From the NCBI GenBank assembly GCA_035308025.1, contig DATGHL010000030.1, positions 116,946-169,050 of the forward strand: a stretch of 52,105 bases of DNA, written 5' to 3'. The notes beneath the pieces were generated by a model that was not told the origin of the DNA, ran no database searches, and saw nothing but the letters and a program-made list of their open reading frames with translations. Positions 9,887 to 17,657 of this stretch are shown in pieces; position 1 is the first letter of the stretch; each line of letters begins with the position of its first letter. The stretch is from Candidatus Binataceae bacterium (GTDB taxonomy: Bacteria; Desulfobacterota; Binatia; Binatales; Binataceae). The position numbers and the translations under genes were made by a program.

Positions 9887-10882
9887 ATGCGCGCCTCGGT
9901 CATAATTCCGGCCTTCAACGGCGCCGCCACGATCGCCGCGGCGATTCGGAGTGCGCTCGATCAGCGCTGCGCCGACGATTTCGAGATCATCGTGGTGAAC
10001 GACGGCTCGACCGACGGGACTCAGGCCATCCTGGAATCGTTTGGTGATCGGCTCAGAATCGTGAACCAGCCCAATCGCGGTCTCCCAGCCGCGCGCAATG
10101 CGGCCGCGGCGATTGCCGGCGGCGATTACCTCGCGCTGCTCGACCAGGACGACCTATGGCTGCCGGAGAAGCTCGCACGCACGATCGCGCCACTCGAACG
10201 CGATCCGGATCTCGTCCTGTCCTATTCCGACCTCGTCCCGGTCGATGATGGGGGCGCGCCCGCCGGTCCCTCGCCGATCACGGCCGCCCTCGCCCGTCCG
10301 CCCACGATGGATGACCTGCTGCGTCAATGGTGGCCGATCCTGCCGAGCACCGTGGTGATTCGGCACACAACCTTCATCCGATGCGGCGGCTTCTTCGAGG
10401 GCTATCGGCGAGCTTACGAGGACGTCGACTTCTGGTTGCGCGCGCGCGAATGCGGAGGCTTCGCTTATCTCGCGGAGCCGCTGGTGATCTATCGGACAAC
10501 ACCTATTCACGCGCGCATGGGTCGCTACGAGGAAAGTTATGCACTCTTTCGCCGGCGCATCATGGATCGCTACGGCGCCCGCGCCTCCGCCCTGCTCGGC
10601 GCCACGCGCGACGCCTATGTCAGCACGCTGGGCTATCGCGGTCTGCTCGCGATGCGGAGCGGCGACCGCGCCGCGGCCCGGCAATTCTTCTGGCGCGCGC
10701 TCAGATACCATCCGACCAAACTCAGAACTGTTTTGCGCCTGCTGCGGACCTTTCTGCCGATGCGCCTGGCACGCGCCCTGAGTGGAAGCCGCCCTGGTCC
10801 TTCCAGTCAATTCGACGCCAGATCTAGCGCGTGCGTTGGAAGCCGTCGGGCTTGCTCAGATCGCCCGTATTCGCCACGCTGA
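9887..10882 (+). CDS. Glycosyltransferase family 2
   Basis: 331 residues, GT-A fold. RASVIIPAFNGAATI, the nucleotide-binding VVNDGSTDGTQ, RNAAAAIAGGDYLALLDQDD (metal-binding DxD) and a later AYEDVDFWLRARE match inverting GT2 enzymes. The acceptor-side half is followed by a basic, Leu/Arg-rich tail (GDRAAARQFFWRAL ... LRLLRTFLP) that recurs in two further genes of the cluster. The last about 30 residues after LSGSR look like non-conserved read-through. Paralog of the GT2 at 11797, with matching WWPILPS.VVIR and GGF segments. Confidence 0.88.
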   Translation: MRASVIIPAFNGAATIAAAIRSALDQRCADDFEIIVVNDGSTDGTQAILESFGDRLRIVNQPNRGLPAARNAAAAIAGGDYLALLDQDDLWLPEKLARTIAPLERDPDLVLSYSDLVPVDDGGAPAGPSPITAALARPPTMDDLLRQWWPILPSTVVIRHTTFIRCGGFFEGYRRAYEDVDFWLRARECGGFAYLAEPLVIYRTTPIHARMGRYEESYALFRRRIMDRYGARASALLGATRDAYVSTLGYRGLLAMRSGDRAAARQFFWRALRYHPTKLRTVLRLLRTFLPMRLARALSGSRPGPSSQFDARSSACVGSRRACSDRPYSPR

Positions 10883-10903
10883 AGCTGGTGGTCGAACGCA
10901 TCG

Positions 10904-11791
10904 ATGACTTCTTCCGCTCACGCAAATAATGGCCGCGGCCGCTTGCCCGACTTCCTCGGCGTCGGCCAGCCGCGCACCGGCACCTCGTGGCTCGACTCGA
11001 TGCTGCGCGGCCACGCCGGCCTGCCGCGTGACGTCAAGGAAGTTGATTTCTTCGTCAAGAACTACGCGCGCGGGATCGAATGGTACAAGGGCTATTTCGC
11101 CGGATGCGATCCGCGCCTGCCCGCCGGCGAAATTTGTCCGAGCTACCTGGGCTCAAACGCGGCGCGCGAGCGGATCGCCGAGCATATTCCCGAGTGCCGC
11201 ATCATCTGCACGTTGCGCGATCCGGTGCAGGTGCTTTTTTCCTTTTGGAAACTCGCGCGGCGCAACGCCTGGACCGCGCACGATTTCGAGACCTACACGC
11301 CCGACGGCTGGGAGACCGACAGCAAGGGACTGCGCGCCTGGTTCGAGACCTTCGGGCGCGAGCAGGTGCTGGCGCTGCTCTACGACGATCTCGAAGCCGC
11401 CCCGCAGGACTATCTCGATCGCGTCTGCGACTTCATCGGTATCGAGCACATCGCGATTGCCGGTTCTGCACCGGAGGCGCCGCGCGTCAACAGTTTCAGC
11501 CGCATGCCGCGCAGCGCCTACCTCGCGCGCAAAGCCCGCAAATTGCGTGATCGTCTCCAGAGCCGCGAATATTACCGCACGATCAATCTGCTCACGCGCG
11601 CCGGCGTCTGGCGCTTCTGCTTCGACGGCGGCGCAGAATTCCCGCCGCTCGACCCGGCGACCGAGCGTCGCATCCGCCGGCGCCTGATGCCGCAAGTCGA
11701 AGATCTCGAAACCCTGCTCGACCGCGACTTGAGCGCGTGGAAAGCCTCCCCTGACCCTCTGGAACGCGGCGTCGATCGCGCCTCCGCCTGA
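10904..11791 (+). CDS. Sulfotransferase (heparan-type / Sulfotransfer_1-like)
   Basis: 295 residues. GVGQPRTGTSWLDSML is the PAPS loop, KEVDFFVKNYARGIEWYKGYF is the segment typical of heparan-sulfate-type sulfotransferases (K-E.dfF), and IICTLRDPVQVLFSFWKLAR carries the 3'-phosphate-binding Arg and Ser. RVNSFSRMPRSAYLAR follows in the C-terminal part. Substrate likely a glycan given the flanking GT2 genes; acceptor unknown. Its start lies 22 bases after the previous stop. Confidence 0.85.
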   Translation: MTSSAHANNGRGRLPDFLGVGQPRTGTSWLDSMLRGHAGLPRDVKEVDFFVKNYARGIEWYKGYFAGCDPRLPAGEICPSYLGSNAARERIAEHIPECRIICTLRDPVQVLFSFWKLARRNAWTAHDFETYTPDGWETDSKGLRAWFETFGREQVLALLYDDLEAAPQDYLDRVCDFIGIEHIAIAGSAPEAPRVNSFSRMPRSAYLARKARKLRDRLQSREYYRTINLLTRAGVWRFCFDGGAEFPPLDPATERRIRRRLMPQVEDLETLLDRDLSAWKASPDPLERGVDRASA

Positions 11792-11796
11792 CGACA

Positions 11797-12747
11797 ATGC
11801 CGCGCGTATCCGTGATCGTGCCGGTATTCAACGGCGCCGCGACGGTCGGCGAGGCGCTGGCGAGCGTGCTCGCGCAAAGCTACCCCGATTTCGAGCTGAT
11901 CGTCGTCGACGACGGCTCGACCGACGCGACTGCGCAAGTCCTCGCGAGCTACGCCGCTTCGATCAAATTGATCAGTCGCGCCAATGGTGGAATTTCCGCG
12001 GCCCGCAACAGCGGACTGCGCGCAGCTGTCGGCGAGTACGTGGCGTTGCTGGATTGCGATGACGTCTGGCTGCCCGCGATGCTCGAGCGAACCGTGGCCG
12101 CGCTCGACGCAGCGCCGCGAGCTGTCCTCGCTTACACCGACCTCGCGGTCATCGACAGCGACGGCCGCGCGCTCGAGACCGCCCTGGTCGGAGCCGAGAC
12201 CGCGCACGCGCCCACGCTCGATGAGATGCTCACGCGGCTGTGGCCGATTATGCCGAGTGCGGTCGTGATACGGCGGCGGGTGCTCGAAGCGATCGGCGGC
12301 TTCGCGGAGGAGTTCCGCTCCTATGGCTACGAGGACGCGTGGTGCTGGATGCGCGCGCGCGAGCTCGGCGAGTTCTGTTACCTCCCCGAGCGATTAGTGA
12401 AGTGGCGCTTTTCGTCCTATCCCCGGCCGCTCAAAAACTCGAGCTTCAGCCCGGTGGCGCGGGCGCAGTTCGCGCGCTTGGTGCAGGAGCGCTGGGGGCG
12501 CTCGGTCGAGCCGCTGTTGCGTTCACGGATGCGCGCGTCGCGCAGTCTGCTCGGCTATATCGGGCTGCGCGAGCTCCGCGACGGTAATCGGCGAGGCGCG
12601 CGCGAGGCCTTTCACCGCGCGCTGCTGATTGATCCCTGGCGTCTCAAGAATTACTTGCGCTGGATGCGCACGTGGCTACCCGACGGCGTCGCGCGCCGGC
12701 TCAGCGGCCGCACGGTGCGAACGGCCGGCGAGAACCAAAGGGCGTGA
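11797..12747 (+). CDS. Glycosyltransferase family 2
   Basis: 316 residues. VSVIVPVFNGAATVGEAL, IVVDDGSTDATAQV, RNSGLRAAVGEYVALLDCDD and the YEDAWCWMRARELGEFCYL stretch place it in GT2. It closely parallels the GT2 at 9887, including LWPIMPSAVVIRR and GGFAEEF, so the two look like a duplication. It has the shared tail GNRRGAREAFHRALLIDPWRLK...LRWMRTWLP. The stop overlaps the next gene's GTG by four bases. Confidence 0.88.
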   Translation: MPRVSVIVPVFNGAATVGEALASVLAQSYPDFELIVVDDGSTDATAQVLASYAASIKLISRANGGISAARNSGLRAAVGEYVALLDCDDVWLPAMLERTVAALDAAPRAVLAYTDLAVIDSDGRALETALVGAETAHAPTLDEMLTRLWPIMPSAVVIRRRVLEAIGGFAEEFRSYGYEDAWCWMRARELGEFCYLPERLVKWRFSSYPRPLKNSSFSPVARAQFARLVQERWGRSVEPLLRSRMRASRSLLGYIGLRELRDGNRRGAREAFHRALLIDPWRLKNYLRWMRTWLPDGVARRLSGRTVRTAGENQRA

Positions 12748-13652
12748 CCGCGCGGGCCGAGGCAATCGCGGAATTCATCACCGCGCTCTACGACGCCGGC
12801 GTGGTGGCGGACGAAGCCGGCGTCGCCCACAGTTTCGACGCGAGCGTTACGGCCGATCGCGGCGACTTCCTGGGCGATCTCTGCCAGCGCGAGGGCGCCC
12901 GCTCCGTTCTGGAAGTCGGCATGGCTTGGGGCCTCTCAACCCTCTTCCTCCTACGCGCGCTCGTCGCCAACGAGGCGCCTGCGGGCGCGCACGTCGTAAT
13001 CGATCCTTTCCAGACCGCACATTTTCATCGCGCGGCGCTGGCCTCGATCCGGCGGCTCGGGCTCGAATCAATGATCGAATTTCACGAGGCGCTGTCCGAG
13101 ATTGCGCTGCCGAAAATGGTCGAAGCGCAACGTCTGTTCGATTTCGTCTTCATCGACGGCAATCATCAGTTCGACGGCGTTTTTCTCGACCTGGTGTACG
13201 CCAACCGGCTGCTGAAACCGGGCGGCGTGATGGCCTTCGACGACAGTTGGTCGGACTCGGTGTTTCTGGCCTGCCGCTACCTCGAAACTAATTATGGCTA
13301 CACGGCCGTCGCCGCCTATCCACCGATGCGCCGCGGACGCCGGCGCCGGCGGCTTTATCGCGCACAGATGCAGGCCTACCGCAAACCCGCACAACCCCCG
13401 GCGCGCGGACGCTTCCACTTGGCGCCCTTCCACGCGGGCCTCGCGCTTGGCGCCGCCGAGGAACGCCGCTTGCGCACAGACGGCCTGCGCGCGTTGCACG
13501 ATGGTGACCGGCGCGCCGCGCGCGTAGCCTTCAGCGCCGCCCGCCGGCTCAATCCGCGCCGGCTCAATACATGGTTGCGGCTGTTGCGCACCTATCTGCC
13601 GGCCGGCGTCACTCGCTCGCCGGAGACTGGCAAAGGCAGACGAACTTGGTAG
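12744..13652 (+). CDS. Class I SAM-dependent methyltransferase with shared C-terminal tail
   Basis: About 302 residues from GTG at 12744, which overlaps the upstream stop (GTGA) and follows AAAGGG. SAM-binding motif I is VLEVGMAWGLSTLFLLRAL; FDFVFIDGNHQFDGVFLDL and LLKPGGVMAFDD match the Methyltransf_24 group. The last about 55 residues (GDRRAARVAFSAARRLNPRR ... LRLLRTYLP) match the tail of the two neighbouring GT2 enzymes, not methyltransferases in general. It probably methylates a product of the cluster; acceptor unknown. Confidence 0.82.
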   Translation: MTARAEAIAEFITALYDAGVVADEAGVAHSFDASVTADRGDFLGDLCQREGARSVLEVGMAWGLSTLFLLRALVANEAPAGAHVVIDPFQTAHFHRAALASIRRLGLESMIEFHEALSEIALPKMVEAQRLFDFVFIDGNHQFDGVFLDLVYANRLLKPGGVMAFDDSWSDSVFLACRYLETNYGYTAVAAYPPMRRGRRRRRLYRAQMQAYRKPAQPPARGRFHLAPFHAGLALGAAEERRLRTDGLRALHDGDRRAARVAFSAARRLNPRRLNTWLRLLRTYLPAGVTRSPETGKGRRTW

Positions 13653-13694
13653 GATAATCGCTCGCGGACAACCGCCGTCCGCCCGGAGTTTAGT

Positions 13695-14741
13695 ATGGCT
13701 GATTCAGATAGCGCTGCGGCTGCGGCCCCCCAAGCGCCGGACGCGGGCGCGCGTATCGAGTTCGAGCTCCATCTCTATTTTCAGATGAAGCTCATTCGCG
13801 CGTTCGAGGAGCGCGTCTCGCGCCTGCACCGCCAGAACAAGATTCTCGGCGGCGTCTATTCCGGCGCGGGCCAGGAAGCGATCGTCACCGGAATTTGCGC
13901 GCCGCTGCAGGATGGCGACCTCGTCGCCCCACTCCATCGCGACATGGGCGTCTTCCTGATGCGCGGCGTCGACCCGGGCCGTTTGATGGCGCAATTGATG
14001 GGTAAGGAATCGGGGCTGGCGCGCGGCAAGGATTCCTTCCTGCATGGCGGCGACCTCGAACACGGGATTTTCGGCTCGACCTCGATGCTTGGTTCGTCAC
14101 TGCCGATCGCCGTGGGCGCGGCCCTGAAATTCCAGATCAAAAAAGAGAACCATATCGCGGTAGCCTTCTTCGGCGAGGGCGCGGCGTCGCGCGGCGACGT
14201 CCACGAAGCGATGAATTTTGCCGGCGTGCGCAAGTTGCCGGTGCTCTTCGTTTGCGAGAACAACCGCTTTGCCTATTCGACCCCGCTCGAAAAGCAGATG
14301 GCGATCGAAGACGTCGCTTCGCGCGCGGAAGCCTACGGCTTCAAAGGTCACGTCGTTTCCGGCAACGATCTGCTGGCCGTGGTTCAGCTCAGCGAACGGA
14401 TCATCAGCAAGGTGCGCAGCGGCGGCGGCCCCTCATTGATCGAATGCAAGACCTATCGGTATCGCGGCCATAGCGAGCACGATCCGGCGCTCTACCGCGA
14501 CAAGGAGGAGTTGGTCGAATGGCAGAGCCGCGACCCGATTCCCGGTTATGAATTTTACCTGGAAAAGCGCGGGCACGACGTCAAGCACATCCGCCAGGAG
14601 ATCGACGAGAAGACTCAGCACATCGTCCAGCAGGCGGTGGACTTCGCCGAGAACGATCCGCTGCCCGAGCCCAGCGAAGCGCTTGAGGACCTCTACGCGC
14701 CGCCGACCGCGCCCACCCTCAACACCAACGGCAAGGCTTAG
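13695..14741 (+). CDS. pdhA: 2-oxo acid dehydrogenase E1 component, alpha subunit (PdhA type)
   Basis: Thiamine-diphosphate-dependent decarboxylase subunit, 348 residues. GGVYSGAGQEAI near 53-62 and HRDMGVFLMRG are conserved; the ThDP motif runs from FFGEGAASRGDVHEAMNF (160 onward, GEG in place of GDG) to CENN at 187-190, then YRYRGHSEHDPALYRDKEE. Forms E1 with the next gene; E2 follows. Pyruvate is the likely substrate, but the acetoin and branched-chain types are close relatives. No E3 (lpd) gene is in the window, so it must come from elsewhere. Confidence 0.9.
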   Translation: MADSDSAAAAAPQAPDAGARIEFELHLYFQMKLIRAFEERVSRLHRQNKILGGVYSGAGQEAIVTGICAPLQDGDLVAPLHRDMGVFLMRGVDPGRLMAQLMGKESGLARGKDSFLHGGDLEHGIFGSTSMLGSSLPIAVGAALKFQIKKENHIAVAFFGEGAASRGDVHEAMNFAGVRKLPVLFVCENNRFAYSTPLEKQMAIEDVASRAEAYGFKGHVVSGNDLLAVVQLSERIISKVRSGGGPSLIECKTYRYRGHSEHDPALYRDKEELVEWQSRDPIPGYEFYLEKRGHDVKHIRQEIDEKTQHIVQQAVDFAENDPLPEPSEALEDLYAPPTAPTLNTNGKA

Positions 14742-14750
14742 GCTCTCTCG

Positions 14751-15731
14751 ATGGAAGTAAATTATCTGACTGCGATCAATCAGGCGCTCCACGAAGAGAT
14801 GCGCCGTGATGAGAATGTTTTCATGATGGGCGAAGATGTCGCCGAACTCGGCGGCGCTTTCAAGGTCACCGAGGGGCTGCTGGCTGCTTTCGGCGAGGAC
14901 CGCGTGATCGACACGCCGATCTCGGAGGCGCTGATCGTTGGCGCCGGCATCGGCGCGGCGATGCTCGGGATGCGCCCGGTGGTCGAGATGCAGTTTGGGG
15001 ATTTCATTTCGTGCGCCTTCGACCAAATCGTGAACTCAGCCGCCACCCTGCGCTATCGGCATGGCGGCCAAGCGGCCTGCCCGCTGGTGATTCGCGCGCC
15101 CTCGGGCGCGGGCGTGCACGGCGCGCTGTTCCACTCGCAGAACCCGGAAGCCTGGTTTACCCGCGTACCGGGTCTCAAGGTGGTCGCGCCGGCCACCCCC
15201 TATGACGCGAAGGGTCTGCTCAAGGCGGCGATTCGCGACAACAATCCCGTGGTCTATTTCGAGCACAAGCGGCTCTATCGCAGCATCAAGGCGGATGTGC
15301 CTGAGGGCGATTTTGTCGTCCCGCTGGGGGTCGCCGAAATCCGCCAGCCCGGGCGCGACCTCTCGATCATCACGTATGGCGGCACGGTCCATCAGTCGCT
15401 CGACGCAGCGCGCATCGTCGAGAAAGAGGACGGTCTCTCGGTCGAGGTGCTGGATCTGCGCACGCTACTGCCGCTCGACCGCGACGCGATCCTGGCCACT
15501 GCGCGCAAGACCGGCAAAGTCCTCGTCGTCCACGAAGATCGGCTGACCGGCGGCTTCGGCGGCGAGATCGCGGCAATCATCGGGGAACACGCCTTCGAGT
15601 CGCTCGACGGGCCCGTGCGCCGGATCGCGGCCGCAGATACCCATACGCCGTTCAGTCCGCCGCTCGAAGAATTCGTCCTGCCCAACTCCAACAAAATCGT
15701 CGAAGCCATCCGCAGCCTCGCCGCTTACTAG
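14751..15731 (+). CDS. pdhB: 2-oxo acid dehydrogenase E1 component, beta subunit
   Basis: 326 residues. MEVNYLTAINQALHEEM at the start, GEDVAELGGAFKVTEGL, FGEDRVIDTPISEALIVGAGIGAAM and the closing LVVHEDRLTGGFGGEIAA are the hallmarks of transketolase-like beta subunits. Starts 9 bases after the alpha subunit stop. The YGGTVHQSLDAARIVEKE stretch belongs to the C-terminal transketolase domain that sits against the E2 core. Confidence 0.93.
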   Translation: MEVNYLTAINQALHEEMRRDENVFMMGEDVAELGGAFKVTEGLLAAFGEDRVIDTPISEALIVGAGIGAAMLGMRPVVEMQFGDFISCAFDQIVNSAATLRYRHGGQAACPLVIRAPSGAGVHGALFHSQNPEAWFTRVPGLKVVAPATPYDAKGLLKAAIRDNNPVVYFEHKRLYRSIKADVPEGDFVVPLGVAEIRQPGRDLSIITYGGTVHQSLDAARIVEKEDGLSVEVLDLRTLLPLDRDAILATARKTGKVLVVHEDRLTGGFGGEIAAIIGEHAFESLDGPVRRIAAADTHTPFSPPLEEFVLPNSNKIVEAIRSLAAY

Positions 15732-15743
15732 AATCGGAACCCT

Positions 15744-17219
15744 ATGAGTCTCGAAGTCACAATGCCCCAGATGGGCGAGAGCGTCGTTGAAGGCACGGTC
15801 ACGAAGTGGCTGGTCAAGGTCGGCGATCAGGTCAAGGAGGATCAGCCGCTGTGCGAAATTTCGACCGACAAGGTCGATACCGAGATTCCCTCGCCGGGTG
15901 CCGGAGTCATCACGCAATTGATCGCCATCGAGGGACAAGTCTTGCCGATCGGCGCGCCGCTCGCCCTAATCGACGCAGCCGGGGCGGGGACGGGGACGGC
16001 GGCCAGACCCTCGCCTCCAACTTCGCCCCAATCTTCACCGCCGACGCGGCCGGTGTCGCGGCCTGTGGCGGCCGTGGCGCCGCCCGCGCCGCGGCGACTT
16101 CAGGCTGTGCCCGCGGCAGCGCTCGCGAGCGCCGAGGCCTCCGCGCCCGCACGAACTCTTAACGCTCCGCACCAAGCAAGTTTGGGCGCTCCGCAAGCAA
16201 TGGAAGGCGCGCCCGTCGTCGCCTCGGCGCCGCGCCGCTATTCACCGGTCGTGCTCAAGATGGCCGAGGAGCAGGCGATCGATCTGAGCCTCGTCCCCGG
16301 GACTGGAATCGGCGGACGGGTCAGCAAGCGCGATGTCGAGCGTTACCTCGAAGCCCTGCGCAGCGGCCGCGCGCCGGTGTCGCAAACTAACGGCGTAGCA
16401 GCCCATCCCGTCTCGAATGAGCCGACGCCAACCGGCGCGCCTGCACCGAGCGCGGCGGCTCCCGTCGCGACGCCGGCTCACGGGCCCACCTTCCGCCCGC
16501 CGGTCTATCAACCGCGCGAGGGCGATATGGTCGAGCCGTTTACCCGCCGCCGCAAGCTCATCGCCGAGCACATGGTCTATTCCAAGACCCATTCGCCGCA
16601 CGTCGGTACGGTCGCGGAGGTTGATCTGACGCGGCTGTCCGCGCTGCGCGAAAAGCACAAGAAGGATTTTCAGAGTCGCGAAGGCTTTTCACTGACGCTG
16701 CTGCCGTTCGCCGCGATGGCGACGATACAGGCGCTCAAGGAATTTCCCCGCATGAACGCGGCCGTCGTCGGCGATTCCGCCGTCATTCGCCGCGACATCA
16801 ATCTCGGCATCGCGATGGACGCGCCGGACGGCCTGCTTGTCCCGGTCATCAAGCAGGCCGATACGTTCACGGTGGTTGGGCTGGCGCGCGAGATGGAACG
16901 GTTGCGGCAAAAAGTCGCCGCGAAGAGTATCACGGCCGACGACCTTGGCGGCGGCAGCTTCACTTTGTCGAACCCCGGACGCGAAGGCAATCTCTACGGC
17001 TTCGCGATTATCAATCAGCCGCAAGTCGGAATTCTACGGATGGGCGAAGTCAAGAAACGGCCGGTCGTGATCGAGCTCGACGGCGCCGACGCCATCGCGA
17101 TCCGCACCATGATGTATCTGGCGCTATCATACGACCATCGCGTGATCGACGGCGTGCTCGGCAACCGCTTTCTGTTCCACACCGCGCGGCTGCTCGAGGA
17201 AGCGAACTTCGAACTCTAG
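15744..17219 (+). CDS. 2-oxo acid dehydrogenase E2 (dihydrolipoamide acyltransferase)
   Basis: 491 residues. One N-terminal lipoyl domain (about 1-78; lipoylated lysine K43 in STDKVDTEI), then a long Pro/Ala/Ser linker (about 85-165), a peripheral-subunit-binding domain (RRYSPVVLKMAEEQAID ... GTGIGGRVSKRDVERYLEA), a second Pro/Ala linker and the catalytic core with SYDHRVIDG near its end (His about 465). E2 transfers the acyl group from lipoate to CoA and anchors the complex. Likely pyruvate or a branched-chain 2-oxoacid. The stop codon abuts the left end of the inverted-repeat element that follows. Confidence 0.92.
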   Translation: MSLEVTMPQMGESVVEGTVTKWLVKVGDQVKEDQPLCEISTDKVDTEIPSPGAGVITQLIAIEGQVLPIGAPLALIDAAGAGTGTAARPSPPTSPQSSPPTRPVSRPVAAVAPPAPRRLQAVPAAALASAEASAPARTLNAPHQASLGAPQAMEGAPVVASAPRRYSPVVLKMAEEQAIDLSLVPGTGIGGRVSKRDVERYLEALRSGRAPVSQTNGVAAHPVSNEPTPTGAPAPSAAAPVATPAHGPTFRPPVYQPREGDMVEPFTRRRKLIAEHMVYSKTHSPHVGTVAEVDLTRLSALREKHKKDFQSREGFSLTLLPFAAMATIQALKEFPRMNAAVVGDSAVIRRDINLGIAMDAPDGLLVPVIKQADTFTVVGLAREMERLRQKVAAKSITADDLGGGSFTLSNPGREGNLYGFAIINQPQVGILRMGEVKKRPVVIELDGADAIAIRTMMYLALSYDHRVIDGVLGNRFLFHTARLLEEANFEL

Positions 17220-17386
17220 TGCCGTGTCCCGCAAATAGCTTCCTGAAAACGCTCCGAGGACCAGATGGAGGTGCGGGCTTTGCGGCGATGCAGTCATTGA
17301 TGATCCCGGGTCCTTCGACTCGCGCAGCGCTCGCTCAGGATGACACAGAAAGACCGCGGTCGTCCAAGTTATTTGCGGGACAGCAC
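17220..17386. mobile_element. MITE-like non-autonomous element with terminal inverted repeats
   Basis: About 165 bases bounded by inverted arms: TGTCCCGCAAATA at 17225-17237 is an exact complement of 17370-17382, and the match extends inward with one mismatch (then CTT) to 17 positions. Flanking bases TGC.. also match after a two-base gap. The inside carries the palindrome-rich string GGTCCTTCGACTCGC ... CTCGCTCAGGATGACAC, a type of repeat I have seen in intergenic DNA of many environmental genomes. It does not encode a protein. No clear target duplication was established. Confidence 0.55.
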
Positions 17387-17657
17387 AATAAGTCGCCCGT
17401 TGATAGATCCCGGGTCAAAAAGCGCTCCGCAATCTATTGCCGAAGCTCCCGCGGTCGCGCCGCTTCATCTACCGCTCGACGAGTCGCGCCAACTCTGCCG
17501 AGTGCTTCCGTAGCAATCGCGGCAAATCGTCCGGCCAACCGTTGAACGTCGGCGAATAGTTAAGACGACCTGTACTTGCGTACCGCCTGCGCAGGCCCCG
17601 GCACCATCGCCACGACCGCGGGCGCTGTCAATTTCCAGCGTCAAGCGTGACGAAAAC
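17387..17657. other. Non-coding stretch, no supported gene
   Basis: With the element before it, this is a 438-base gap between E2 and gltA. On the minus strand a protein-like run (YSPTFNGWPDDLPRLLRKHS..., ending at a TAG at 17469-17471) starts after frame breaks near 17575. It could be a decayed gene end, but no complete frame, start site or family is visible. Confidence 0.3.
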
